Below are positions 61,201 to 62,095 of a stretch of DNA of 64,000 nucleotides, piece after piece (the stretch's first letter is position 1; every line of letters begins with the position of its first letter). Under the pieces are notes generated by a model. The model ran no database searches, was not told the DNA's origin, and saw only the letters and a program-made list of their open reading frames with translations. The translations under genes and the position numbers were made by a program. Source of the stretch: Mactromeris polynyma. Taxonomy: Eukaryota; Mollusca; Bivalvia; Venerida; Mactridae. The stretch is taken from positions 47,538,184 to 47,602,183 of the forward strand of contig JASFXZ010000001.1 in assembly GCA_032209605.1 (NCBI GenBank), given 5' to 3'.

Positions 61201-62095
61201 TCACCATTCCATATTTTCTGTGCTTTCCATCGTAGATTGCTTTTTCCATTTGTCTTTAATTCATGTTAGACGTAGATTATACATATATTCATAGTTTTAT
61301 ACCGAATTGTTTACAGTACTTATAGCGTACTTCTGTCACTAAGCCGCCCAGTCGTGCAGCCCTCCCTATATACGTTCGGGGTTCCCGGTTTGGCTGCATA
61401 TTATTTTACTTCTAAGCAATGGCACCCAACATGGGGCCGTTGTGGACATATCCGTTGAACAGCGCATGTTCGATATATGAGGGGGAGTAGGTCACGGTCA
61501 CCGGTTCACTTCAGAGCAGAAGATATTTAAGCGGCCCGCATTGTTGGTCTTGGAAAAATCGCCCCGTAAGCTAGAGCTTTAGGGTTCGAGTTCCAGTCTG
61601 GCTGACCATTTTCTGGTTGTAGGACACTTGTAATCTATCTAGTTCTGAAAGAAGTCCAATCAAACTGTAACGCGTAAATGGACACATATTTTGCCGTAAT
61701 GATTTAAATCATTCACGGAAACATGCTGCGTATCATATGAAATGTGACTAATAAGGTTTCAATATAAATTTGATTGTCATATAACTGTACATGTATGTCG
61801 TGAACTGTACTGTTGTTTGTTTTACATATCAGCTTTATTAAACATGATTATCGTTTTGCTTACTGTAGGCTTTAATGAAGACTTCAAGAAGAAACTGGGA
61901 GCACTTTTTGGCCCGGGACCGGAGGTAGCTGGAGGTGGGCGTGGTGTCCCCAGGACTCCTACAAGTCCACGTAACAGCCAGTTCCCGAGAATAGATACTG
62001 AAGAACATTTGTATCAAGAACTTCCAGACATTGAACCCGACGGTGTAACATATGTAAATGAAAGTTTTAACACTGAAATCAGGGATACCACGTGA
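1208..62095 (+). CDS. STAP-like PH-SH2 adaptor with long docking tail, 23 exons
   Basis: Spliced gene; coding exons join to one 970-residue frame (2913 nt with stop) in which every donor/acceptor phase matches. PH domain about residues 15-111, STAP-type helical linker from 112, Ser/Gly linker to about 195, basic Tyr-rich exon 196-243, SH2 about 261-362 with phosphotyrosine-binding Arg289 in GNTLMREST, alphaA Arg268 and betaD His317. The tail (about 363-970) holds polyproline, FPPPP (542-546, Ena/VASP EVH1 type), YVNQ (Tyr553; YxN and YxxQ), YYNAP (510-511), YEVP (747), IYDD (810), YQEL (944) and YVNE (957). Known family members bind lipids by PH and tyrosine kinases or receptors by SH2 and act as cytoplasmic scaffolds; vertebrate STAPs are only about 300-400 residues. 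SH3BP2 and SH2B families also combine PH and SH2, but the WRGYIL...SVPSNLDLL junction favours STAP. Function here is inferred. Transcript ends were not determined. Confidence 0.82.
1308..1489 (+). repeat. Simple repeats: GTT/GCT tract and (AATAATAATGAG)n
   Basis: A TTG/CTG-rich imperfect tract at about 1308-1370 is followed by ATA and aataataatgag repeats at about 1427-1489. Both are within 220 bases of the exon 1 donor. Confidence 0.85.
1941..1979. repeat. Short hairpin, gggcaattagacc arms
   Basis: Left arm 1941-1953 and right arm 1967-1979 pair with one mismatch around a T-rich loop. The arm sequence (..AATTAGACC / GGTCTAATT..) is shared with the hairpin at 2902-2941. Confidence 0.6.
2771..2835 (+). 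repeat. Decayed tRNA-like SINE head
   Basis: Contains an A-box-like gaagagtgtctggctc and a B-box-like agttcgagacccg at tRNA-like spacing. It precedes the hairpin at 2902-2941. Too degenerate to be a working tRNA gene. Confidence 0.4.
2902..2941. repeat. Perfect 12-bp-arm hairpin, ggggaattagac
   Basis: Arms 2902-2913 (ggggaattagac) and 2930-2941 (gtctaattcccc) are exact reverse complements with a 16-base loop. Related to the hairpin at 1941-1979, so probably part of a dispersed element. Confidence 0.7.
3650..3745 (-). repeat. tRNA-derived SINE head, decayed
   Basis: On the minus strand a tRNA-like run: A-box-like ggggtagagtgtctgac, an anticodon-arm-like centre (ctcctgatccgaaggtcc) and B-box-like ggattcgattacc. 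This explains the mirrored open frames here on both strands. Acceptor pairing is poor, so I call it a SINE or pseudogene head rather than a tRNA. Confidence 0.5.
3890..4187 (+). mobile_element. tRNA-Thr-derived SINE, copy 1, with 10-bp TSD
   Basis: Head starts gcggatccgtggtccagtgg; the anticodon arm ctgga-cttgtaa-tccag reads TGT (Thr). It is followed by a body with ctttcggacgagactt and cacgtaaaagaaccagg, and a tail ending gcaaatacaaagaaaaa. A perfect 10-bp target duplication gaatgttgta flanks it at 3880-3889 and 4188-4197, showing retroposition. A second copy lies reversed at 11826-12100. Confidence 0.88.
4949..5042 (-). repeat. 33-bp tandem repeat, three copies
   Basis: Unit contains gtccgccatagcaacaac. 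The period is eleven codons, so an antisense frame through it (4785-5060) repeats the peptide SPSVVAMADKT. I see no splice or homology support for that frame and treat it as a minisatellite. Confidence 0.8.
6006..6254 (+). repeat. Degenerate CGCAA/CAACG satellite tract
   Basis: About 250 bases built from variants of cgcaacgcaacatat, tight at 6170-6254 and more diverged on the left side. Confidence 0.85.
6951..7106 (+). repeat. 39-bp tandem repeat, four copies
   Basis: Unit begins tgtctcggccagtttggg; copies start at 6951, 6990, 7029 and 7068. Because 39 is 13 codons, open frames cross it on both strands, but nothing else supports coding. Confidence 0.85.
7362..7905 (-). mobile_element. 3' fragment of a LINE-like element
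   Basis: Minus-strand element whose 3' end carries a (TATAG)n microsatellite tail at about 7362-7392, as CR1/L2-type LINEs often do. A frame at 7668-7901 contains RTQFLKQPSWPSLNKF and NSAKLVFNAMKLRQ; this resembles C-terminal LINE-linked proteins I have seen in molluscs, but I cannot confirm the family. 5'-truncated. Confidence 0.45.
9355..9470 (-). repeat. SINE body fragment
   Basis: On the minus strand, tggaaggtcgttggttctac and cccaggggatcg match the conserved body of the SINE at 57947-58208 (gtcggtggttctatccagg). Head and tail are not recognisable. Confidence 0.55.
11826..12100 (-). mobile_element. tRNA-Thr-derived SINE, copy 2, reversed, with TSD
   Basis: Reverse complement of the family at 3890-4187: shared head ggatccgtggtccag, core actttcggacgagact, and tail acgataaattaacgcaaata. 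Target duplication ttcttaact flanks it at 11817-11825 and 12101-12109. The anticodon loop is altered (cgagtaa), so it has diverged from copy 1. Confidence 0.85.
12347..12433 (+). CDS. Adaptor exon 2 (residues 25-53), PH
   Basis: Strong acceptor ctttcttcctttcag; donor aca|gtaaga; phase 0 at both ends. The peptide includes YKKLWVLLEGNVLFIFR, beta strands 2-3 of a PH domain, continuous with exon 1. The longer open frame seen across this exon in another phase is a shadow. Confidence 0.85.
12809..12925 (+). CDS. Adaptor exon 3 (residues 54-92), PH
   Basis: Acceptor ttttgttgcag|caaatt, donor aag|gtcagt, phase 0-0. Encodes NLTLNKTTECINKPGG and GYKFELHTGDKLNTFK, middle strands of the PH fold. Confidence 0.82.
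13297..13472 (+). mobile_element. MITE family A, copy 1 (pogo/Tigger-like ends)
   Basis: Left end cagtcgaatctcgttcattc; right end aaacgaggtccgactg followed by TA. Internal ttcgaattcatcgggtcc shared with copies at 37652, 52360 and 62868. Non-coding, 176 bp. The CAGTC...GACTG ends with TA flanks suggest mobilisation by a Tc1/mariner-pogo transposase. Confidence 0.75.
14700..15745 (-). pseudogene. 5'-truncated LINE (CR1/L2-like) reverse transcriptase remnant
   Basis: The minus-strand frame 15589-15008 (193 codons) has the typical C-terminal region after the RT domain: SHLDYCNLILYG, KMQRIQHMCAKLV, LHWLPIKARINFKIL, APAYLTEL and GPKLWNNLPLYI. Upstream of it the homologous-looking frame (AFLDETLSFKEHV; CPAFLDNIKI) is broken near 15640 by a frame change and stop. 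No palm motif remains, so the copy is 5'-truncated and dead. The 3' end near 14700 has a short tail of ttaaacg units, as CR1/L2 elements often have. It sits inside intron 3, opposite to the host gene. Confidence 0.8.
16491..16620. repeat. Foldback element, ~40-bp arms
   Basis: Left arm about 16491-16530 (ctagagttatcttccttt, cttctatagtatttg) and right arm about 16575-16620 (catgtactatagaaggaatg, gagaactctagaa) are imperfect reverse complements around a ~45-bp spacer. MITE-like; non-coding. Confidence 0.65.
16849..16973. repeat. Near-complete palindrome, ~54-bp arms
   Basis: Arms 16849-16902 and 16921-16973 pair along most of their length (outer tttctcccctcggaaagt with actttcctacgagggaaa; inner cacgaattca with tgaattcgtg). 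The aagaccggt-type flank and inner GAATTC motifs relate it to the tract at 24001-24230. Confidence 0.7.
17138..17194 (+). CDS. Adaptor exon 4 (residues 93-111), PH C-terminal helix
   Basis: Acceptor aatttcag|aca, donor aag|gtgaat, phase 0-0. Encodes ERELWRGYILGI; the Trp (102) is the hallmark of the PH C-terminal helix, and W-R/K-G-x-I-L is the form I associate with STAP adaptors. Confidence 0.85.
17487..17580 (-). repeat. tRNA-like SINE head, decayed
   Basis: On the minus strand, B-box-like gagttcgagccccg follows a tRNA-like left half (tagagtgctgattgcaagca). No clean cloverleaf; read as a SINE remnant in intron 4. Confidence 0.4.
18428..18563 (+). CDS. Adaptor exon 5 (residues 112-156), STAP linker
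   Basis: Acceptor gtattacag|ggcagt; donor a|gtaagt; phase 0 in, phase 1 out. Begins GSVPSNLDLLEQDVQQI, which matches the segment that follows the PH domain in STAP proteins (SVP.x.LxLL...), then turns polar with AEYYAISN and Ser-rich end. Confidence 0.82.
18664..19740 (+). repeat. 65-bp minisatellite, about 10 close copies plus decayed edge
   Basis: Unit gcatagagaacagggattgc + ...ccagtgatcatgaattcatg...; close copies repeat every 65 bases from about 18664 to 19300 and degrade to about 19740. Each unit contains the perfect palindrome atgaattcat. It starts about 100 bases after the exon 5 donor. Confidence 0.9.
20217..20332 (+). CDS. Adaptor exon 6 (residues 157-195), Ser/Gly linker
   Basis: Acceptor tcgtttcag|gac; donor cag|gtactt; phase 1 in, phase 0 out. 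Low-complexity peptide with SGVVSLAGSFGGDV and HSSSASDTLSGGG; probably disordered and phosphorylated on serine (inference). Confidence 0.8.
20351..20436 (+). mobile_element. MITE family C fragment
   Basis: Begins cagtgcaacctcgcccgaac after TA; the same terminal sequence opens the element at 58376. The right end is decayed (agaggttaag). It starts 18 bases past the exon 6 donor. Confidence 0.5.
21762..21842 (-). repeat. tRNA-derived SINE head, decayed
   Basis: Minus strand gives gcattgctggtctgaagtca then cgggttcgaatcttgac (B box); the A-box half is interrupted by an A run. Remnant, not a working tRNA. Confidence 0.5.
23603..23746 (+). CDS. Adaptor exon 7 (residues 196-243), basic Tyr-rich, putative
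   Basis: Candidate exon with phase 0 at both ends, exactly matching neighbours. Branch-point-like ccctaac lies about 16 bases before the AG; donor gag|gtacgt. Encodes 48 residues with FGDAKFWTVRLPRYQ and DYSYQYDGKLE, joining to VHMFYNN of exon 8. The pyrimidine tract is weak, and another frame across the same stretch is also open, so this exon may be optional or the acceptor may differ. It does not resemble a domain I know. Confidence 0.6.
24001..24230. repeat. Array of imperfect GAATTC palindromes
   Basis: About 230 bases dense in variants of gaattcacgaattcatgat and their reverse complements (ttcgtgaagttaaaatcgtg). It can fold in many registers. Related in motif and flank (agaccggtggtg) to the palindrome at 16849-16973. 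Confidence 0.7.
25241..25310 (+). mobile_element. MITE family B fragment
   Basis: After TA, cagtaaaacatcgataataa and gaccacc match the left end of the element at 27623. No right end identified. Confidence 0.5.
25727..26445 (+). repeat. 65-bp minisatellite, 11 copies, abutting exon 8 acceptor
   Basis: Unit aatatacagccagatatgta + cgcaatctatcagagctatt + gtagtgacacattacaggtg + actcc; copies start every 65 bases from 25731 to 26381. Each unit ends with cattacag|gtgact, a near-copy of the true acceptor ccattacag|gttcac at 26461, only about 17 bases past the array. Confidence 0.92.
26462..26511 (+). CDS. Adaptor exon 8 (residues 244-259), basic-proline
   Basis: Acceptor atccattacag|gttcac, donor aag|gtaagt; phase 0 in, phase 2 out. 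Encodes VHMFYNNDRRRTQPPP. Small exon squeezed between two minisatellites; a basic-proline patch just before the SH2 domain could bind an SH3 domain (inference). Confidence 0.78.
26615..27062 (+). repeat. ~43-bp minisatellite, about 10 copies
   Basis: Unit gggaggctcagattctaggc + taaaggggaggagttacaca + gac, G-rich on the plus strand, with copy-to-copy changes and one shortened copy. It begins about 100 bases after the exon 8 donor. Confidence 0.88.
27623..27790 (+). mobile_element. MITE family B
   Basis: Left end cagtgaaacctcgataataa with gaccacac; right end gggtggg ttaactg followed by TA. 168 bp, non-coding. Confidence 0.6.
28054..28232 (+). mobile_element. MITE family B copy next to exon 9 acceptor
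   Basis: Left end cagcgaaactccaataacaa with gaccaac; right end gtgagattttactg. About 179 bp. It ends only 22 bases before the exon 9 start, so its right terminus may supply part of the branch-point region. Confidence 0.6.
28255..28401 (+). CDS. Adaptor exon 9 (residues 260-308), SH2 N-terminal half
   Basis: Acceptor atatatttcag|ttgg, donor tag|gtgcgt, phase 2-2. Encodes WFVPHCSRETAEKLLERA and GNTLMREST: the SH2 start Trp (261), alphaA2 Arg268 and the invariant phosphotyrosine-binding Arg (289) in LMRES, the counterpart of FLVRES. The intact Arg predicts real phosphopeptide binding. Confidence 0.92.
29016..29091 (+). CDS. Adaptor exon 10 (residues 309-334), SH2 centre
   Basis: Acceptor tgttttcag|taaag, donor cca|gtaagt; phase 2 in, phase 0 out. 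Encodes SYDHYEVIRTAGGYKV, the betaD strand with its conserved His (317) followed by betaE. Confidence 0.9.
30345..30470 (+). repeat. SINE/LINE 3' tail, gcgctatataaa type
   Basis: Ends tgtaaagcgcctgtgaac ... gggcgctatataaatctggt then an ATA/ATT run. This paired 'agcgcc...ggcgctatataaat' tail is common at the 3' end of short retroposons in marine invertebrates. Confidence 0.6.
30570..30668 (+). repeat. Hairpin-forming dispersed repeat D, copy 1
   Basis: Starts agtccagccacggacgtcac and ends agagacacgtatgtggggct; the ends are imperfect reverse complements (agccacggacgtcacatctc against agccccacatacgtgtctct). A second copy is at 57658-57756. I do not recognise the family. Confidence 0.65.
33370..33650 (+). 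mobile_element. tRNA-derived SINE
   Basis: A box ctcaacgttggtagagcgct, B box ggactcgaatcctgggcg, then a body with ctttcagttgcttgggg, actagtactggttgg, caggagcactggttaga and tail aacgacgtacatcac. The body matches the kind of SINE widespread in bivalves. It ends about 40 bases before exon 11. Confidence 0.7.
33693..33828 (+). CDS. Adaptor exon 11 (residues 335-379), SH2 C-terminal half
   Basis: Acceptor gtattactttag|cat, donor a|gtaagt; phase 0 in, phase 1 out. CLQDVMDYFITTSE is the alphaB helix region; the domain ends near KPIVTND. This exon starts the run of phase 1 junctions that continues to the last exon. Confidence 0.88.
34186..34233 (+). CDS. Adaptor exon 12 (residues 380-395)
   Basis: Acceptor taccatttcag|acc, donor aaag|gtaagg, phase 1-1. 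Encodes NRRSTPAEPWKWPPGK. Its donor is contiguous with the first unit of the 83-bp minisatellite. Confidence 0.78.
34234..37614 (+). repeat. 83-bp minisatellite, about 40 copies
   Basis: Unit ggttatcttcaactatcaca + acactaacacaaagtatcgt + actagtaggatgttatactg + gttgatcacctaacatacac + tca. About 3.4 kb of highly homogeneous copies; the first, more divergent unit starts within the exon 12 donor. Variants recur (gtgtcgtactgg, gaccacc, cactaagg, tagcagg), and three units (near 35461, 36645 and 36911) carry an extra 19 bases from an internal duplication. 83 is not a multiple of 3 and no frame stays open. Confidence 0.95.
37652..37812 (+). mobile_element. MITE family A, copy 2
   Basis: TA + cagtcggacctcgttcattc at left, aaacgatgtccgactg + TA at right, internal gaattcatcgggtc. 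Starts 38 bases after the 83-bp array. Confidence 0.8.
38045..38068 (+). CDS. Adaptor exon 13, 24-nt microexon (residues 396-403)
   Basis: Acceptor ttcccttcag|at, donor ccag|gtaaag, phase 1-1. Encodes DNSMEPEP. Short, but both splice sites are good and the phase fits. Confidence 0.65.
38270..38372 (+). repeat. SINE body fragment, decayed
   Basis: gtcagttgcttgcacaag and aacaagttagtagtgg resemble the body of the SINE at 33370-33650 (ttcagttgcttggggagg; cagactagtactgg). No head found. Confidence 0.35.
38892..38900 (+). CDS. Possible 9-nt microexon
   Basis: taaccttacag|gatctcgca|gtgagt: nine bases between a good acceptor and a consensus donor; phase 1-1, so it could be included without shifting the frame (adds G-S-R type residues between exons 13 and 14). 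Not needed for the main frame. Confidence 0.3.
39213..39405 (-). repeat. Dispersed repeat E, copy 1 (minus)
   Basis: Reverse-oriented relative of 51293-51485. Both encode in one frame similar peptides (ENATCEVTICKQE here, ENATCDVTICKQE there; then YGANI.YCQ.MVTS and SGNDVT) and share tgacgtca motifs. Element type not recognised. Confidence 0.65.
40485..40619 (+). CDS. Adaptor exon 14 (residues 404-448)
   Basis: Acceptor tgtttttgtccag|at, donor tcag|gtacta, phase 1-1. Encodes DYDDTDSGNQ..., and ends SPGILRRDSRPPAPGGRKS, a basic proline stretch with an RRDS site typical of basophilic kinase targets. The retrotransposon starts 130 bases after its donor. Confidence 0.8.
40750..41420 (+). repeat. 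5' LTR
   Basis: Starts tgtagccagtctatt and ends tttacaaggtaata. Equal in length to the 3' LTR and almost identical. An AATAAA at 41221-41226 can serve as polyadenylation signal in the 3' copy. The short frames inside both LTRs are identical shadows. Confidence 0.95.
41423..41440 (+). other. Primer-binding site
   Basis: tggtggagaatccgcggg begins 2 bases after the 5' LTR; TGG pairs with the CCA end of a tRNA. The primer tRNA is not identified here. Confidence 0.7.
41476..47079 (+). CDS. Retrotransposon gag-pol polyprotein with chromodomain
   Basis: One open frame; first ATG in frame is 41476 (1867 residues), the frame itself opens slightly earlier without an ATG. Order: N-terminal polar region; Gag core about 193-360; Cys-rich region with an atypical CQKCGYDSC and a canonical zinc knuckle CYFCGIRGHFRSQC (469-482); aspartic protease with LIDTGSS (Asp536); reverse transcriptase about 796-1000 with YMDD at 959; RNase H (YTDAS Asp1108, ELELLA, YTDNKA Asp1176); integrase with HTNLGH...CPTC zinc site and catalytic Asp1456, Asp1515, Glu1551 (35 residues between the last two); a GPY/F-like segment; a fourfold DPLTVN repeat near 1745; C-terminal chromodomain about 1812-1862 (YLIKWSNKRYKNSWI). 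All catalytic residues are present, with no stop or frameshift between gag and pol. Chromodomains direct integration to marked chromatin in related elements. Confidence 0.95.
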   Translation: MTEYNLRSKDVQRVFLTPQKLHRSPFKRLKEFVADTKRKDKELRKQFYSSLQQNGSLTIGLNSTNKSELDQLSSPGYDDEGVEEVNQGAAYGGPVTQNTIEEDQFKSREQRLPDQGQIRQPLYPILRSDQEQPGKEEEFIDNKNSSFNNNVLLEDEEQIRNKLCTGDSNIHNFQSRTDGRSSTASEQGKMYSNFRMIKLSPFTGKDFESFSAFLTQFHKFCALNNITEDHKCDVINFYLVDNAAIYYDNLSENIKSNFSELTQALANRFQSKNLDHNLIAIKQKPDESSENYMSRALKIATDLEIDEKILISLIVHGLKDDIRKQVLLRETKSLPELCKFIKLCEATNTLCVNTLETKFNELVGELRNLKVEMKTNHVNLMHAEQHSQNYDNWTNGYQTNRQSFVPDRFMNHTQQPRVSGYNRFTYSKPKIIKPYTVNPRLTSRQHACQKCGYDSCRMGRNCIAYGRSCYFCGIRGHFRSQCYKARQRRGSTNTCLKNKQPVIKKQKSKSISCITEINENLVSMQLGNRNIAALIDTGSSISCIQYQFWKTTKLANRTLKPTSVRFKTALNGSPNDIRGVINCPITIGDRVFNHEFYVIDNLLKPVILGIDFFHRYKVFINFKTKTLEINRCEIASIEPQWNRSLRTNKAIKLPPNAIRKIPVVVNSKRLSNSFVLESKCEMVCNMVCSRNQGKTVILVPFHNFTNDMRFIPKNEIIANIENIEVNGNSIYEFNTVKLSELSTSEQPLKFNIANDFKSNTELLNVLNHYRDVFSKNSKDIGRVENLECTIELIPNALPIRSRPYPISPNIRTIQEEEINKLINTGVIRPSTSVFSSPVLFVKKKKINESDKQEYRMVIDYRHLNKIAKRMYFQLPKLDDIKDLIAEKRPKFFSKLDIKSAFLTLPLTEDSKPYTAFCLNTGEAYEYNRVPFGYVNSPAYWSIYLNKLLKPILYKSAINYMDDILIFSNSIEEHIGHLSEIFEILKGANLRLQLPKCEFAQNKISFLGMVFERDTLQIDPKKLNVIKNFPRPNNQRSLKGFLGMTSFLRRFIKDYSRITFPLNTLLKKDTLYKWTNEHQKSFDQLKQALISEPILKLPQFNKPFMLYTDASSISVGYILGQSNDAGKLMSVIEYGGRTLRPTETRYSSCELELLAIIYALKQCRNYVINVPVTIYTDNKALTYLHTAKHNNNRLYKWAIELESFDYKIEYRKGSLNPSDYLSRIKHDRSDLKRETVDDILGDCQNLYSEQENVNVVTRAQTRQTKKVTETDNNTVINTPVLDNKGQTSKNIPMNANNDKFDDVPSNIGELQKQCNDFKDIVAYLESGILPTESNKKKSIPYTSMQYEIIDGILYHFYESRGKKVEKEHRRLKQIALPKVLRDDIINSFHTNLGHFSTDKLFWTLREFYYFPRMYQQIKDYVISCPTCQINKRDYSYKPVPLQSMDVPCKPFEVLHIDIVTVGKESMGYKYVLSVICAFSKYVLFFPLKSQNSVEVAEKLYHSVICVFGPPKTFVSDRGMTFLSGVMDKLYQVFNIRRCRTSSYHPMSNGMVERIHSTLFTVLRTMLKNESDWPTKVSSVQLAYNSTVCPDSTQYAPYYILFGRHATQPVDHLPIESQTKTKPEYYVKELSDRLRIMWEIIKENLEKNKRRMKKQYDKKADDRHFKLGDIVLLKQDKIPANAYRKLYRKFSNNQYYVTKVLPKNTYVLRDIQTNKEIKAPVNINRMRRFYDPRDYREEQISGGNVPDPLTVNDPLTVNDPLTVNDPLTDSSKKDNDQKVNNNNSDLSSHGNPVTRNIHKNGGNQEHPSNQRKKTWYNAQKILKTKTENNTKMYLIKWSNKRYKNSWIQEKDVSEALIRQFYIGKSLRKR
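46709..46770 (+). repeat. 18-bp in-frame repeat in gag-pol
   Basis: gacccattaaccgttaat is repeated about 3.5 times, giving DPLTVN units between the integrase C-terminus and the chromodomain. Confidence 0.9.
47162..47284 (+). CDS. Small acidic frame after gag-pol (40 aa)
   Basis: ATG frame 83 bases past the gag-pol stop; acidic, with LDN repeated from a gataattt ggataattt tract. No family recognised. Could be chance. Confidence 0.3.
   Translation: MAQVFSQCEEGLSSFMSHVNEELDNLDNLDNFVLIEQEIT
47447..47972 (+). CDS. Two overlapping small frames in env position, Cys/His cluster
   Basis: Two frames follow pol inside the element: 47447-47659 (70 aa; starts MPIVRKREVK) and 47616-47972 (118 aa, different phase, overlapping by 44 bases). 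The second ends with a cluster CKFCVLYVPCGC plus ERHITDRHFSKC, in C-x2-C...C-x-C...H-x4-H-x3-C spacing, which could bind a metal. No signal peptide or membrane segment is visible, so this does not look like a standard envelope protein. It could be an accessory or degraded frame. I leave the two frames separate. Confidence 0.4.
47988..48176 (+). CDS. Third small 3' frame of the retrotransposon
   Basis: Open frame of about 62 codons; first ATG inside it at 48006 (MQYLRYFFNDSVLNELI). Helical-looking, not recognised. It lies 15 bases past the previous stop. Confidence 0.25.
   Translation: MVHPINMQYLRYFFNDSVLNELIEISTRVNLSDRLRVKTIMACVGTGKNTGSKKFNESYASG
48177..48970 (+). other. Retrotransposon 3' untranslated region
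   Basis: AT-rich (poly-TAT/ATT) sequence between the last small frame and the purine tract. Contains short direct repeats of atcatgttttat near 48800-48860. No frame seen. Confidence 0.6.
48971..48983 (+). other. Polypurine tract
   Basis: aagtggggggaga, directly before the 3' LTR, is the plus-strand primer site expected for an LTR element. Confidence 0.85.
48984..49654 (+). repeat. 3' LTR
   Basis: 671 bp, tgtagcc...ggtaata, differing from the 5' LTR at three visible positions (gagaacaattact here, gagagcaatatct there). Followed by the target duplication gaat. Confidence 0.95.
50142..50270 (+). CDS. Adaptor exon 15 (residues 449-491)
   Basis: Acceptor ttcatttaacag|tt, donor accg|gtgcgt, phase 1-1. 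Encodes NTPPPLPQHHTYAPGSK and a charged end FHQRKKET; PPPLP can serve SH3 or WW domains. Confidence 0.8.
51113..51184 (+). CDS. Adaptor exon 16 (residues 492-515)
   Basis: Acceptor acattttcag|at, donor agtg|gtaaga, phase 1-1. Encodes ELNEFDQMIDGFERSS then VYYNAPS; Tyr510/511 are candidate phosphorylation sites. Confidence 0.8.
51293..51485 (+). repeat. Dispersed repeat E, copy 2 (plus)
   Basis: Inverted relative of 39213-39405; contains ggtgacgtcacatgtgacgt and aatgacgtcac. The encoded-looking peptide ENATCDVTICKQE...SGNDVT is kept open in both copies. Lies in intron 16. Confidence 0.65.
52095..52217 (+). CDS. Adaptor exon 17 (residues 516-556), polyproline with FPPPP and YVNQ
   Basis: Acceptor cttgcatttag|ct, donor caag|gtatag, phase 1-1. 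Eight prolines, then EPFPPPPAP: FPPPP is the textbook ligand of Ena/VASP EVH1 domains, and long proline runs bind profilin. It ends HSYVNQ, both a Grb2-type YxN and a STAT3-type YxxQ site; vertebrate STAP2 is known to carry YxxQ. Confidence 0.85.
52360..52526 (+). mobile_element. MITE family A, copy 3
   Basis: TA + cagtcgaacctcgctcgttc; right end aaaccaggtccgactg + TA; internal gaattcatcgggtccgaag. In intron 17, same orientation as the other copies. Confidence 0.8.
52885..52947 (+). CDS. Adaptor exon 18 (residues 557-577)
   Basis: Acceptor gattttatttcag|ac, donor attg|gtattt, phase 1-1. Encodes DVLSDSVASLPV then APPPPRDPI, another proline ligand. Confidence 0.78.
52949..53042 (+). repeat. 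47/48-bp direct duplication after exon 18
   Basis: tatttatcaacttatagttt ... gatatttatcttata occurs twice in tandem, beginning at the exon 18 donor. Confidence 0.85.
53837..54277 (+). CDS. Adaptor exon 19 (residues 578-724), largest exon
   Basis: Acceptor cttctaacacacag|ta, donor aagg|gtatgt, phase 1-1. Ser/Pro-rich: TPTSSRPSSTSS, ASKPPPFTSPLK, then ISPNSPQAFPVWNN and STLRQRFNQMASSPSTP. Many S/T-P sites suggest proline-directed phosphorylation. A second AG at 53918 would break the phase, so the upstream acceptor is chosen. A 136-codon antisense frame here is a shadow of this exon. Confidence 0.8.
54718..54792 (+). repeat. 35-bp direct duplication
   Basis: gagggtctggacatcgtcac + tcagtaccaaacact occurs twice in tandem in intron 19. 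Confidence 0.85.
55170..55460 (+). CDS. Adaptor exon 20 (residues 725-821)
   Basis: Acceptor cacaatttctag|gt, donor acag|gtataa, phase 1-1. Carries PMIYEVPDEDSS (Tyr747), HRSKSETQFSHYL and AYEEDDVIYDDTG (Tyr803, Tyr810): acidic tyrosines that suit tyrosine kinases and SH2 partners. If the intron is retained, the frame stops at 55507 after about 16 more codons, giving a shorter form. Confidence 0.82.
56248..56442 (+). CDS. Adaptor exon 21 (residues 822-886)
   Basis: Acceptor aacattttag|cg, donor gaag|gtatgc, phase 1-1. Encodes EGRRSQFVRKSTEP, then VPPVPTQGQPPPPALKP and RRQTEPALSVP, with RRS and RRQT sites for basophilic kinases. Confidence 0.8.
57319..57448 (-). mobile_element. MITE family B fragment, reversed
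   Basis: aattaagaccacttcact inside, and right end aaggtttcacta + TA, the reverse of the cagtgaaacc end at 27623. The other end is not clear. Confidence 0.4.
57658..57756 (+). repeat. Hairpin-forming dispersed repeat D, copy 2
   Basis: Closely similar to 30570-30668 (cacggacgtcacatctc, tactgtcgctgtaca, cgaagacgcgtgtaaa, agagacacgtatg). Same orientation. Confidence 0.7.
57947..58208 (+). mobile_element. tRNA-derived SINE, bivalve type
   Basis: Head ggacctccgtggctcagtgg, B box gcaggttcaaattccatct, body gaagaagctatccatctgac, gtcggtggttctatccaggt, and ctaggggtctttcttcaccc. I know this body from SINEs spread across bivalves. A fragment lies at 9355-9470. Confidence 0.75.
58376..58548. mobile_element. 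MITE family C with clear inverted ends
   Basis: Left end cagtgcaacctattcaaagc, right end gtgacaggttgcattg + TA: ends pair as CAGTGCAACCT / AGGTTGCATTG. 173 bp, no coding. Confidence 0.7.
60078..60104 (+). CDS. Adaptor exon 22, 27-nt microexon (residues 887-895)
   Basis: Acceptor atttcttgtag|tg, donor acag|gtgaga, phase 1-1. Encodes VPSSFDDDT. Short, but phase and splice sites agree. Confidence 0.65.
60721..61016 (+). mobile_element. MITE-like element with atgcccccg ends
   Basis: Arms atgcccccgaagg (60723) and ccttcacgggggcat (to 61015) are inverted; inside is a gtgcgtccgtctatgcgtcc tract. This atgcccccg...gtccgtc arrangement is a common bivalve repeat. Confidence 0.6.
61550..61615 (+). repeat. 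tRNA-like remnant
   Basis: taagctagagctttagggtt + cgagttccagtc looks like the right half of a tRNA (B box). The left half is not recognisable. Confidence 0.3.
61869..62095 (+). CDS. Adaptor exon 23 (residues 896-970), C-terminus
   Basis: Acceptor ttgcttactgtag|gc, phase 1 in, TGA stop at 62093-62095. Encodes GFNEDFKKKLGALFGPG (an amphipathic-looking stretch), Gly-rich linker, VPRTPTSPRNS, EEHLYQELPDIEPD (Tyr944) and VTYVNESF (Tyr957, YxN Grb2-type). Confidence 0.85.
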
